A DNA stretch of 64,000 nt from Conchocele bisecta (Eukaryota; Mollusca; Bivalvia; Lucinida; Thyasiridae): assembly GCA_029237695.1 (NCBI GenBank), contig CM055278.1:75124297-75188296 (forward strand). Reading direction: 5' to 3'. The notes beneath the pieces are model-generated. The model made no database searches and was not told the DNA's origin. It was given only the letters and a program-made list of their open reading frames with translations. This document shows positions 23,404 through 35,078 of this stretch, piece after piece. Each line of letters begins with the position of its first letter. Within the stretch, counting starts at the first letter, position 1. A program made the position numbers and the translations under genes.

Positions 23404-23563
23404 ATGGTTTTAAAACCTTCCACAGATGCAGATTGGGGAGAAAGGTCTGTAGGATCACGAAGTTTCCTCGTCTCTGTCTATGCTAGGTATGAGTGAAACC
23501 AATTCTTCTTCTTGATTACTAAAACCCTTACACCCCAATCTGCATCTGTGAAGTTATGGTTTT
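23404..23563. mobile_element. TIR mini-element, ~160 bp
   Basis: CCACAGATGCAGATTGGGGA at 23420 is matched by CCCCAATCTGCATCTGTGAA at 23533; complementarity extends outward to ATGGTTTTA on both sides. The interior has no coding signal. The sequence between 23236 and 23400 is unremarkable. Confidence 0.65.
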
Positions 23564-24740
23564 ATCATTGTGATAATTATATTGACAACTGTCTCCCTGA
23601 AGTGGATACTCTTCTTCATATTAGGACCGTTTTATGCTCTGGACAATAGCCATGTCATCAATGATGATAGCGCGGTATAATTGATGCTTTGAATGAGGAG
23701 CGACCCATCTATAGCAAACATTGTCATCTCATAATCACCAGTTGTGGCTGCCAGACGGGGAACTAGCTATATGCGTGACTGTTGGATGACAAGACAGCGG
23801 ACAAGCAGCTGTCGCTCTTCCCGGAGCTCATTGACATTTAAAAAGTCATATCCTTGAACTAGTTATTCTCCAAATTACTAAGTGCACTATATGGGCCCAA
23901 TTGATGTATAAAGGTGGTCCACCACCATTTATTTTTCCTACATAAACTAACCATTTACCACTCATTTGGCTATATATGTTACATTTTTAGAATGGATGTT
24001 GTGGGAACTATTTTCACATAACATGCACTCATCCTGCTCTGGATATTCACTAATAAAAATATAGGTTTAATTATTGTTGAGCAAAATAAATTCATTATCC
24101 TCTGGCCACCGTGATGGTAGCCCAGTCAGAGGCTGTAACTGAAACCATCTCACATGACAAACATGTTCCGAATTACAAAATAAAGACGAAAAACATATTC
24201 TTAAAATTAAATAAACAATATATGAACATGCATGTGAAGTAGATTAGTACACATCAACTAACCAGGCTCTGCAAGCAAACAGTGTTTGTGCTATAAACAT
24301 TATTTTCCTTACCGCACTGCTGTGTACTCCGGGCATCAACATCCGTTGATTAGTGTGGTTAAACCTTTATAGAAACCATTAAATAACCCGAAAAAAAAAG
24401 AAACGGGAAAAATTACATTGACCTCGATGGTACCGTTGCAATATACATGCAATGAACATTAAACATGTGGGAAATAACAACACCAATATTATCCCAAATA
24501 GTTCTGTTGTTTTAGTACACGAATTGACCAGTAATCATCTGGAATGTACATGTACATGCATGTAGGTACAACGAAATGCAAAAAATGACACTGACAGTCA
24601 TATTGCAATATGACCTTGAACGGTAATCGACTTGACACATACCGTAGCGATATAACCTACTGCCTATACAGGGGGAAAATGTGCGCTAGCCACGAGATTG
24701 TTTATATAATACACACTCGTGCATAGTTAACGTCTCTATC
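23564..24740. other. No gene seen
   Basis: AT-rich sequence with no recognised repeat, RNA or reading frame of note. A polypurine-A stretch (CGAAAAAAAAAGAAACGGGA) lies near 24390. Confidence 0.35.
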
Positions 24741-24912
24741 ATAATCTGTATTCGGATTGAAACTAACTAACCATTTTTTAGTCCAGTCAGAAATAATGTG
24801 CAGTTCATGATTTAATATGCATTCTAGATCGTCAACATTGTTGAGGAAAATGACACTATTTAGTAAATGATCAGTTATGTCGTTGACATATATTAGAAAT
24901 AGTAATGGACCG
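24741..24912 (-). pseudogene. Second non-LTR reverse transcriptase fragment
   Basis: On the minus strand the frame from 24912 reads GPLLFLIYVNDITDHLLNSV, and then continues through DDLECILNHELHIISDW and KKWLVSFNPN without a stop. GPLLFLIYVNDI is the classic segment preceding the catalytic FADD/YADD motif of LINE RTs, and DW..KWLVSFNP follows it in such proteins. The catalytic motif itself is missing: the frame passes from NSV to IFLNNVDD, consistent with a small in-frame deletion. Not the same family as the L1/Tx1-like element at 25.7 kb. Confidence 0.8.
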
Positions 24913-25116
24913 AGTAAACATATCGCCAGTTACAGCTACATACATGTGCGTATATGTTCAGTATATCACGGGTCTTCTAATTGACTTATCACACAACATC
25001 ATTATTATATTTAACAACCATTAAGACACGAGTTGCCACAACCCAGTCTATTATTGAATCAGAATGTCAAGAACAATACAGGCACTATAGCATAGCGAGG
25101 TCTACTATAGTTTAAT

Positions 25117-25303
25117 GGCGATCGAAATGAATGGCTTACAGTTTGACGATTTCACGTTAATTGTATGGCTTACACTTGTTTGACAATGGAGGAAGATATA
25201 TCAAGTTAATGTTGGGGCTTACCCTTGTTTGATACTGAATGAAGATATTGCAAGTTAATGGTGGGGCTTACACTTGTTTGACAATGGAGGAACATATCTC
25301 AGG
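25117..25303. repeat. 49-bp tandem repeat, about 3 units
   Basis: GGCTTACACTTGTTTGACAA (25167), GGCTTACCCTTGTTTGATAC (25216) and GGCTTACACTTGTTTGACAA (25265) are spaced exactly 49 bp; a shortened unit precedes them at 25134. Each includes GATAT...CAAGTTAATG. No known function. Confidence 0.8.
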
Positions 25304-25679
25304 CGTGAATGCTGGGAGAGCACATTGACATTTTATTTCATCATTCCAGTTCAAATAGCCCGAATTGCCATTTTGAAATCCCGAATTAAATGTTTCGAGT
25401 AATACTCTAGTGTCGCGTTTGCATGTTCATGAAATATGAGGTTGAGACTCGAAGTATTTATACAATACGAAAGTGACACACTCGGAATAAAAAAATATCC
25501 CCTGGAAATAATAGATTGAATGAAATATCGTGATGTTGTGACCACGTTTACGAATCCTCTGTTACCAGTAGTGCTTTCCCATTGTAAGAAATACCAATAA
25601 AGGCATATCATTAATATTGTCATGTACGGTAGGTATTATAATGTGTTCTCTCAGCTAAAATCCTGTTTGTATGTAGTCA

Positions 25680-28208
25680 TGTAGTTTGTGAAAACAAGCA
25701 AAATTATAAAAACACCATAACCAATGGACTCGAAATCATGTAGCTTCAATGTAAACGGGCTTGGGAACAAAACCAAACGCACAAACATATTTTCGTGGTT
25801 GAAACAAAATAAATTTGCTGTATGCTTTCTACAAGAGCTTCATTATACACATGGATGTATAGACCAATGGAAAAACAAATGGGATAATTAAATATTTCTT
25901 TCTGGTAACAGCTCAAATAGCATAGGAATCGGAATGCTACTCAATTTAAACTCTTCATATACTATTATAGAATATAAAGATATAATTCCAGGACGACTGC
26001 AGTTGCTAAAAATATGTATAGCCAGTACAACACTAACATTAATAAACATTTATGGACCTACTATTGAAAATATAGAATGTTTTTTACTACATTGGAACAT
26101 TTAATGATTGATAATAATAGCGAATCTCTAATATTGGGAGGCGATTTTAACAACGTCAACGATTTCAATTTAGGTAAGATAAATCGCAGAAGAGATACAA
26201 ATAAAATATGTTCAACAAAAATAAATTATATTATAAGTGAAAATGAATTGTATGGCATATTCAGACTCACACATCCAGAATACAAATGTTTTACTTGGCA
26301 TTCTAATCAATTACTATCCATATTCTGCAGACTGGACTACTTCCTCATATCAGCTAATTTACTAAATGCAGTAACACATTGTGATATCTTACCTGGATTT
26401 TTGTCTGACCATTCAGCAGTATTGCTAAAGTTAAATTTATGTGAACAAGTAAGAGGACCAGGGTATTTTAAGCTAAATAACAGCATTTTGCTACAAGAAG
26501 AATACAAACAAAAAATAAAACATCAGGAAATAATAAATCAAAATGTAACACTAACCTAAATACTATTTGGGAACTAATAAAAGGAACTGTAAGAAATGAA
26601 TCAATAAAATATTCAAGTATGGTGAAGAAGAAAGATAGAGCAAATGAACAAGAAATAGAACTTAATATAAAAAAGTTAGAACAAAACTTAACAAATGACC
26701 GAAACAATCCAGATATATTAGACGAATTAAATGTCGAAAAAAATAAACTTAGTGAAATCATTAACGAGAAGATAAAGAGCTGAGAAGGCTGAATGGGTTG
26801 AAGGGTCAGAAGAAAATACGAAATATTTTACAAACTTGGAAAAGAAGAGAAGTGAAGCAAAACAATTAAACAACTAATTATAAATGGGGCACTGGCGGAA
26901 AACAATCAAACATATATTCTAAACCATGTACAATACTATTATATGCATATTTATGAAGAAGAGAGAGATAATAATATAAATCACATTAATGGCACAGTTT
27001 TCAACTTCATTGACCACAAACTAAACGACAACGAAAAATCAGTCTTGTGAGGGTAATATTAATGAATATGAACAGCAATAAAGGAAATGAAAACATGAAA
27101 AGCCCAGGATCAGATGGTATAACTGCTGAATTGTACAAGCTATGGAATGACATAAAAGAGTACTACATCAAATCGATTAAATAATCATACGAAAATGGAT
27201 CTCTAACTGAAATTAATAAACAAGGAATCATTACGTTACTGCCAAAAACAGATAAAAACACACTTTCGATCGATAATTGAAGTCCAATTTTGCTATTAAA
27301 TGTAGACTATAAAATTGCAACAAAAGGTATAGGTAATAGAATAAAAAAAGTATTAAACACAATAATAAACGTGAATCAAACTGGTTTTATAAAAGGTCGA
27401 TATATAGGAGAAGACGTAAGAACACTTATGGAACTAATACATGAAGCTAATGAAAACAATACACCAGGTCTAATTTTTTTTTTGCAGATTTCCAGAAAGT
27501 GTTTGATAGCTTAGACCATAGATTTACAATTAAGTGTCTCAACAATCTTAGCTTGGTAATTCACTAATACAATGGATATCGCTATTCTATGAAGATGCAA
27601 AAGGTTGTGTTTCGAATAATGGTAATCTATCAAAGTTTTTCAGTATCAAAAACAGTGTCAGACAAGCTTTTTAATTCTTCTAGCAAAATATTTTATCTTT
27701 AAGTGCAAATATGATGAAACGCAACCATCGATAGGCCGTTTTGACAACAATACTAATAGAAGAGACTATTGCCAATATTAAGGATAAACTAGATATTTTC
27801 CATTCAAAATGGAGTGACTTTATGGAAATAAATACGTAAAACATTCATTTGCTATGTGTATCAATATACCTATATCAGCCCAGAACATGTAATAGACGTC
27901 CATTCCTATATTTTATTTTGTTATAACATTTTGATAACCTATTTTTCACGTATTTTTTTTCTTTTTAAAATACACGACCTATAACATTCTCATAGCCCAA
28001 ACGCCCTATAAAACCCCTATTATTTATTAAAAGAACTCAATGTTACATGTAGACAAGCATCAATACGTTATTATTCAGACTGTTCATTGAAATGTAGCCA
28101 TGCGTATGAACTGACATATATATGTACTTTGTGCATTGAACTGTTTGTATATCTTGTGTTTGTACATGTACATGTAGCAAAGAGAATAAACAAAATTAAT
28201 AACAAAAA
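25680..28208 (+). mobile_element. L1/Tx1-like LINE, internally deleted
   Basis: The element holds a decayed ORF2 (25724 to about 27840) followed by a 3' untranslated region that ends in AGAGAATAAACAAAATTAAT and a short A-rich tail near 28208; AATAAA fits a polyadenylation signal. No ORF1 is visible upstream, so the 5' side is probably truncated near 25680. Two further fragments of the same family are at 54370-54960 (plus) and 63452-63950 (minus). Confidence 0.8.
25724..27840 (+). pseudogene. LINE ORF2: endonuclease, partial RT, C-terminal tail
   Basis: Conceptual pieces in order: SFNVNGLGNK and FLQELH (apurinic-type endonuclease start), INIYGP, LILGGDFNNVN, RLDYFLIS and LSDHSAVLLKL (endonuclease end), RGPGYFKLNN, a lysine-rich linker, then RT: KSPGSDGITAELYKLW, NKQGIITLLPK, NQTGFIKGRYIGEDVRTL and DFQKVFDSLDH, ending at IKNSVRQA near 27668. 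The next codons already give LILLAKYFIFKCKY, a C-terminal segment shared with the fragments at 54.8 and 63.6 kb, so the FADD-containing RT half and most of the C-terminal region are deleted. There are several frameshifts and stops (for example at 25888, near 26075 and at 27182). The longest open stretch is 26077-26559. Dead copy. Confidence 0.88.
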
Positions 28209-28560
28209 AATCCTATTTTTTGTCACGCCTGCTTTTGCAGAAGGCGCGACTATAGTCGTCGTCGTTGTTGTCGTCAAAAAGTTTATACAAGCTTCGTCAT
28301 CATGGTATAACTTTAATATTATTTGACGTCTTGCATCAATATTTGACACTAACTACATGTGAGCATTTTTAACACATTCATGCCGCCATTAACACGACAT
28401 TGACCTTTGTTTACTTTCACATTTCTGCGGAAACACTTACTACCCATTGTCTTGCGTCAAACGCTTGTACAAGCTTCATCATGCTATAACTTTAATATTA
28501 CTTGACGGATTACTTCAATATTTACTTCAATGTCGTGATTGACATTAATCATAGTAATAC
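28209..28560. repeat. Direct repeat, ~205 bp apart, with a GTC/GTT microsatellite
   Basis: GTCGTCGTCGTTGTTGTCGTC at 28255-28276 (a trinucleotide patch) is followed by TACAAGCTTCGTCATCATGG and TATAACTTTAATATTATTTG. The last two return near 28468-28506 as TACAAGCTTCATCATGC and TATAACTTTAATATTACTTG. A short hairpin, CGCCTGCTTTTGCAGAAGGCG, lies at 28226-28246. Confidence 0.55.
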
Positions 28561-29340
28561 ATACATTAAAATGTCTACCATATTGCGATTTTATGACAGT
28601 ACCTGAAGTATCTGTATGAAACTGTCTTTATATCTGCAGCTAGTCTTCTGAAAATTGGCGATGTATTAGCATATTACTGTAGATGTACAATAACAATTTT
28701 ATTTTTAATAATTTGGCATTAACAATCACTAGAATCCACTTTTAATAACAGAATGGTATCTAAAACTATTTTGGTATTTAAAAGTCATCAGAATACTAGC
28801 TCGCATGATACCTACCTAGATGTTTCACTGTATACATATTTATTATTTTCAACTTCTGTTGTGTTGTAGCCGTTTAATGTGTGTTCATGGATCCATAAAT
28901 GTAATACAAATCCACGAAGTTACATACGGCGACGTGGAGAGTTCGTGCAAGTATAAAACGTTTAACACGCCATTTTCGTTTTCCCAGGACAAAGCCGTAT
29001 TAATTATGCTTGCTTAACATATAGTGGAGGGGCACCTTGAAGAGAAGTGGCTTAAAAACTATTTCTGTTCAACACAAGAGAGCAAAAGCAACGACTATGC
29101 TAGATTGATACATCATACATTCCTGAATATGAATCCGGTGTCGGTCAATCAAATTAGGTGGGACAAGGTCACTTTTGAGGGCAATAAGTGCAAAGAGGTC
29201 AAATGAGTTCAAAAACATATATTATATCGGTAGATGGACATGTACGTGCAAATCATGCTTCAAATATCAGATAAAGTTGTTCAAATTGTTGAATATTCTT
29301 CCTTAGTACATATATGAGACGCTTCGTTTTTATGGTGGTT
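28561..29340. other. No gene seen
   Basis: AT-rich sequence. Two adjacent plus-strand frames, 28820-29017 and 29024-29206 (65 and 60 codons), lie end to end in nearby frames but have no recognisable domain or splice sites that convincingly join them. Confidence 0.35.
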
Positions 29341-30025
29341 CAAACTGGTGTGAATTTTGCGATTTTCAAGATGGCCGCCAGGTATCAACATGTTGTCTTA
29401 AATATATTCTGACTTGATTATTATATGGCGTTTGGTACTTACATTATGCGTTTACATACATAGAAATACGTTTTGATAACTTATAAAAACAATTCACCAC
29501 TGACAAATTCATATACATACAAGATGGCCGCCAGATATTCACACAGACGTGCAGTAAATGTGTGTGGAATAACAAAAATATATAGCTACACTTTAATGCA
29601 CATTTATATTTCAGTTATTTGCCTTTTTTGTTATTATTGAATGTGTTCTTTGCAAAAATGAATGACTACATCTAATATACCTATTTGACCATGTTGGAAT
29701 ATTCAAGATGGCCACTGAGTATCGCTTAAGCTCTTAGGCGCTGTTGATCGACAACGTAGTAAAGAAATGAAACATAATTGGAAATCATATTTGTAATATT
29801 TTAAAAGTGCGAGGCTTGTGTTCCAAACTGCACCGAATTATATTTCGCCGCAAACAAACGTAAATCAAAGATGACCGCCAACATGGATACAATGCTGACA
29901 CATAGGGTAGTCATCAACGACATAGCATATGCCACACCATAACATCAATGTTTTAGTGTTTCCGATGACAACATAAAGAATAATATGTTATGACCGCCAT
30001 TTTAGTTACCAAGATGGCTACCATA
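29341..30025 (+). repeat. Repeat block with periodic ATGGCNGCC motif (block 1)
   Basis: AAGATGGCCGCCAGGTATCA at 29369, AAGATGGCCGCCAGATATTC at 29521, AAGATGGCCACTGAGTATCG at 29705, AAGATGACCGCCAACATGG at 29868 and AAGATGGCTACCATATTGCG at 30010 recur every 142-184 bp in one orientation. AAGATGGCGGC is close to the YY1 consensus. The sequence between the motifs is diverged. Related blocks lie at 34.0, 44.5 and 47.9 kb. Confidence 0.7.
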
Positions 30026-30690
30026 TTGCGTACTTTTATAATATGAGCTATCAACAAAATATTGGTGCAACTCATGGTTAACAATAGATCCTAGCTGTAA
30101 CATGGTAATGGTTAGTAAACGACTACATAGTCACGATCTTGGATTTCAAGTGGAACATAATACATGTTGACAATGTCAAAGGAAACAGGAACATATTTAC
30201 AATTACATCTAGGTATTCATTCATTTGAGTGAATCAACATAATGCCCGTGTCTAATACCTGTATTCTGATATAAATAAAATACAGTGGCAGGTTGGGAGC
30301 ATGTGAATGGTAATTTATTATATAATTAACGATGGTGGGTTGATAATTGTCGGGGAGCGCGTTGTCCCTGGTTTGGCCCCTATTCGCATGTTCAGCTTTC
30401 TTGTAGGCGAGAGTTGAATCCGGCTAACCCCGTTATAACAGTAATACGATCAGTGGTAATCCTACTACGTTTATGTGGAGGAGGCCTAAGTTACTATAGT
30501 GTGGTGAACACCTGACAGTAGGTCCGGTTTGTCTAATGTCAGGGCTGGATGGAAATTGTATGCAAATATTCAATTACCCGCCACCATCCATGCAGATGAA
30601 ATGACAGTCCGTTTAAAGCCATTAAATATTAAACCGCAACTCTATCATGTTATATTTAACACGACCATAATCACCAATGTTGCATTTTAT
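30026..30690. other. No gene seen
   Basis: No recognised repeat or coding feature. The 94-codon frame at 30529-30813 extends into the TIR element that begins at 30691 and shows no known domain. Confidence 0.35.
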
Positions 30691-31023
30691 TATTGCAACG
30701 GGTCCGTAACCAGGGGGTCCCTGCGGTCGGACGATCTCCTCCCCAACCTCCCTCGTCGTGCCCTGATGTCCACTCTTTCATGCACTAAAATAAGAATTAT
30801 TGCCAATACGTAGTCATTTTATAATATTGATGCAAGCAGGAGAGTCGTATTACATGTATGTGCACAGTTTTTGCTGATAATATATAAAATGGTATTTCAG
30901 ACCATCTGGATGTCACAATTGTCTGGGAGAGCATGGCCCCGTAACCCCATTGCTGCATCGGGCCATTCAAGCCATCGAAAAGACTCCTTGCTTCATAAAT
31001 GTCTGGTTACGGGTCTGTTGCAT
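30691..31023. mobile_element. TIR mini-element, ~333 bp
   Basis: TTGCAACGGGTCCGTAACCAG at 30693 is the near-complement of CTGGTTACGGGTCTGTTGCA at 31002-31022. A related CCCCGTAACCCC segment lies inside at 30939. It has no reading frame of note beyond the N-terminal shadow of 30529-30813. Confidence 0.6.
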
Positions 31024-31602
31024 ACATCGAAACCATGAGATACCGGTACATTCCATGCGGATGTGGATATTGTGTAATTTTCCATTATAACTATCTATGA
31101 AAAACGATACTCATTTTGTTTAATGCGGTACACGACAGGGTAGGTACAGCGATTGGCATATCAAAGGAAAGTTGACGAATTCTGAACTTGACTGGCTACG
31201 TAACAACTACCATTATTCACTTCCCACATAATGAAAGCAACGTTTGTTCATAGCGAAGTAGTATGCTTAGCTTTTTGGATATGAAAACGAAAACCACGCC
31301 ATCGCATCTTGAGCTATGTAAGTAGTATGCTAATGTCCACATTAGTGAGCTATAGAAGACACTGAATTGCATTTGCATACGTTATATTCCCACCATTTAT
31401 ACCTGAAAAGTATTTATCGACACATTTATCGACATAATCAATTACTTGAAAATTGGGGAATTATATATAACATATACATAACGTATATATGTAGAGTCAA
31501 TGGTGTGAGCATGGTCATCGAATCTCAATTTATATACGACATATGATGTTGTTATTGCCCAAAATAAAATAAACTTTTGGATGACGTATCATTTAAGTAG
31601 TC
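31024..31602. other. No gene seen
   Basis: AT-rich with TATATA patches near 31464-31490; no repeat, RNA or coding signal identified. Confidence 0.35.
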
Positions 31603-31638
31603 ATTAGGGTTAGGGTTAGAGTTAGGGTTAGGGTTAGT
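31603..31638 (+). repeat. Second interstitial telomeric tract (TTAGGG)n
   Basis: Six TTAGGG-type units, one with the variant TTAGAG. Same orientation as the tract at 5119. It follows ordinary AT-rich sequence and is not terminal. Confidence 0.85.
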
Positions 31639-32987
31639 AGCCATGTGCCATGTAAGTACATGCATGAATAAGTTAATAACCAGTATTTGTGAGCCATATT
31701 CACATTACTCTCTATTCTACGAATTCAATGCAAGGTTTCATTCAGACCATTACATCTCAGTTCATAAACGGCATATGATGTGTGTATTAACAATACAATC
31801 GCGTTTGGATGACCTATACTATCAAGAAGTCATATACAGATAGGCAGGTACTGTGTACATAGGAAGGATTTAATGATTCTTTATTTGTGAGTCACATAAG
31901 TATGGATATTAAACTATAATGCGATCGAGATCAATATGTTGTGAATTTATGATTGAACATATGCTGAGGTCATTCATGAGATTGTTTGGTACATGGAAAG
32001 AATAAAAGTTATAAAAATGTATTATTCGGTCATAATACAATGATCTATATTGAATGCATATGTATGTATATATAGCACAGTTATGAAGGGCATTGTTTCT
32101 GGGGAATACCATACACTGTAATAATATATGTTGTAGTCATATAGTGTCCTTACATGGTATGGGTATGTGCCATAGCTGTGTATTATAATATCACAACCAT
32201 ATGTATAATATAATATAACATACTTTAAATGCATTACAATGAACATAGTTGATTATTCTATGCTAATCTAGAATTATATCAGAAAGTTCCCACCGTCCGT
32301 GTCTATACACACTAACATACGAAATATACTTAAGATCGTAAGAGACCAAACAGAGACACTTATTTTCACATGTACGTATTTGGGTAGTTGCACTTGCGAT
32401 TCATGGATAAATAATGTACAAAAATCAACCAAACAACCACTTTTCCATAGAACACAGCAATTCCCGTGACTGGATTTTCAACTAACCGGGTTTGAGCTAA
32501 CCTGGAAGCGAAACGTGTAAAGCTAAACATTGACACATAGCAGATATGAGGCATCTAAATCATGAGCATTCGTTACAGCATATTATGTTTTATATATGTG
32601 ACACGCATAGACGCTGTCAATATTGATTTCAGTGCAGGAGACGGGACTTTTGTTGATGAGAATATATGTTAATTGAGAATATATTTCCATTTATCAGCGA
32701 TTGTTATACAAACAGTCATGCGGAAAGTTTTTCAGAAATAGAATATGCTGATCTGCCTTATACAGACGTATGGTTATATGGGACAATTATAAATATTTCA
32801 GTGTATGCATATGGGTATATCCACGTGTGAATGCATGGATATTCACGGAAGCAGAAACTGTAATACATAATATTTTATTAGTGTTGTATTTTACATGAAT
32901 TGTTTTATCTTGGTTATAATCTAAAGTCTAAAGAGATTGAAATGGCATGGTACAACGAATATGATAACGTAAGACTCAATATTATAA
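31639..32987. other. No gene seen
   Basis: Low-GC sequence with many TATATG words and no recognised repeat or coding region. Frames at 31643-31843 and 31909-32246 have no domains. Confidence 0.35.
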
Positions 32988-33125
32988 GTTATTGTGATTC
33001 TACACAGGCTATATGGTGTAATATTGCCCGTTTGGAGGTATGTTCACCCGAAGCGATAGCCGAGGGTAAACATACCTTCAGACGGGCAATATTACACCAT
33101 ATAGCCTGTGTAGAATCACAATAAC
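32988..33125. repeat. Near-perfect 62-bp-arm hairpin with 14-nt loop
   Basis: Left arm 32988-33049 (contains CTACACAGGCTATATGGTGT and AATATTGCCCG) is complementary to right arm 33064-33125 at 59 of 62 positions. The loop 33050-33063 is GAAGCGATAGCCGA. The frame at 32900-33124 crosses the hairpin and is not a gene. Too long for a typical animal pre-miRNA, but it could be a hairpin-RNA source if transcribed, or a foldback MITE. A sister structure with the same loop length is at 61082-61239. Confidence 0.85.
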
Positions 33126-33840
33126 GTATTTGTCATACCGCAGATCCTGTATTTGGCCGTATAAACATATCTCTTCTTTTGATCATTGCGTTTTTTCAGG
33201 AAGAAAAATAATCCGAGATTCGATTTTCTACCGTCAGTCTTAATATAAAGGCGTAAATGAACATTTTGTTTTTTTATTAAACGAAAACAAATTAAATATG
33301 GAGTAAGAAATCCATCGAAAACGACTTTATGACAGTTTTTTTATATCGTGTAATTTAATTTATATTCCACTGCTCTATCGATCTGCTCTCCCTTTGGCGC
33401 CTCTAGAATAATGCGACTGGTTCCCAAACATTCGCTACGCCGCGGTTTCGTGCGTGGAACCCATAGTTTGTGACCTAAATATAGCCGTGTCACAAAGCCA
33501 AGCGTGTTGAGATTTGAAAAGCAATTTTCGTTATTTTGGCTGATTTTTCGCTCATATTTTGATGAGCGAAGAATATTTATGGAAAAATAAACAATAAAGA
33601 CTGGTTTTGAGTGTACAATTTGTTACTTGTATTGATCAATTCGGGGTTTTAATGTGTTTAGTGAGGAGTACAATTCGCAATCGCTAGACGCTTTCAAAAT
33701 GTGTCTTCATTGGACGCGAGGCGCCGGAGGGGAATCGCAATTTCTCTATGTTCGACGGCCTTGGCAGGTCATATAATATATATGACTAGGCAAGCTAGCC
33801 AATCAAAAGCCGAGAAACCTATCTGCGGTATGACAAAATA
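33126..33840. mobile_element. Possible ~710-bp TIR element beside the hairpin
   Basis: TTTGTCATACCGCAGAT at 33129 is inverted as ATCTGCGGTATGACAAA at 33821. Internally, CCCTTTGGCGCCTC (~33391) and GAGGCGCCGGAGGG (~33718) are also inverted, and TTTTTCGCTCATATTTTGAT followed by GAGCGAAGAA (33543-33572) is a small hairpin. The frame structure has no transposase. GC content is higher than the flanks. Confidence 0.5.
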
Positions 33841-33989
33841 CAATATGTAAACAAACAGTACATGTATTTTAATATTCTGACTCTACAACGAGTGTAACCT
33901 AATTCGAGCATCACCAAGTGTATTATCAGCGATCTACTAGTCTGAACACATGTGAATCTGTCCTATAAAGACATTTAAAAGTAAATCAA

Positions 33990-34535
33990 AAGAAACGCGC
34001 AATTGCCAGTACCACACTATATTAAAATAGCCTAAATGGGGCGACCATTTTGAATAAACACAATTACAAATGTCTTCAAAATCAAGTGTATCCAACGTAC
34101 TGATTTAACCGCCTAACAAAATGCAGTAGTATACATAAGGAAAGCAAAAGTAAACATTATATTAAATAACTTTAGAGTTCTTGGAAAATATAGCGGCCAT
34201 TTTGAATTAAACACGCTCTTTAAGAAGAGCATAAATATTGATCTATATTTTTAATATCGTATCTCAGATGAAATTCAAACTAACATGTTCATATCTAGCT
34301 TAGTACCAAGGTATGGTCCACCACAGTGTAGATAATGCTGCCTGATCTTGATGAATTTTGGCGTCCATCTTGGATTCATATGGAGTCGATAGCCTCCATC
34401 TACGTTTAAAATTAATGCATGGTATCCAAAGGGTTTTCTGCGTCCGTCCGATCAAGATCAAAGTGCCTATTTGTTTTCATTCTTCAAATAAGTACACATT
34501 CCAGGCTAAATATTGATGCGTGGCTGCCATCTTGA
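33990..34535 (-). repeat. Repeat block with periodic ATGGCNGCC motif (block 2)
   Basis: Minus-orientation motifs at 34041-34048 (GCGACCAT), 34193-34200 (AGCGGCCAT), 34361-34368 (GCGTCCAT) and 34523-34530 (GCTGCCAT), each followed by TTTTGAAT- or CTTGGATT-like sequence, are spaced 152, 168 and 162 bp. Same module type as blocks at 29.3, 44.5 and 47.9 kb. Confidence 0.65.
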
Positions 34536-35078
34536 ATATGTCGATACTCTCAACGATAGAGATGTTTGAGCAAACCGAATTGATTTGTATATGCCCCATA
34601 AAACAATAATCGCTAATAAAACATACTTTATCGGATTGTTCTGTAATGTTATGCAAGTACATATTGTATTATCAAAATAGAGTGAGCTTTGCACTCAGTT
34701 GACCCATGTGCACTTAATGACCACAAAATTGACCTTTTCCCACCTGATTTGATTGACCGACACCGCATTCGCGTTCAGGATGACATAATGCATTGATTTA
34801 AAGTAGTCGCTGCTTAAACTCTCGGGTTGAACAGAATTCATTTTATGGGTGCTTGCCCCCCTACTAATACATGTATATAATAATTGTTTATTATCTAATA
34901 ATTAATTATTACTAACTATGTGTTGAAATTTTCTTTCAAACATGGTATGTTTGGCCAGTGTACTATGAGCACACAAACAATAGAAGTGAAGTTTTTACAC
35001 GATATATGATTATATTAACTAAAACATATTTACTTGAAACAAAACATTACAATAGAGGTGATACATGTGTGTATAAAA
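34536..35078. other. No gene seen
   Basis: AT-rich sequence leading into the minisatellite; no feature supported. Confidence 0.35.

Noticed and set aside
32988..33125. A microRNA precursor
   Set aside because: The stem is far longer and more perfect than typical animal pre-miRNAs; a foldback element or hairpin-RNA source is more likely.
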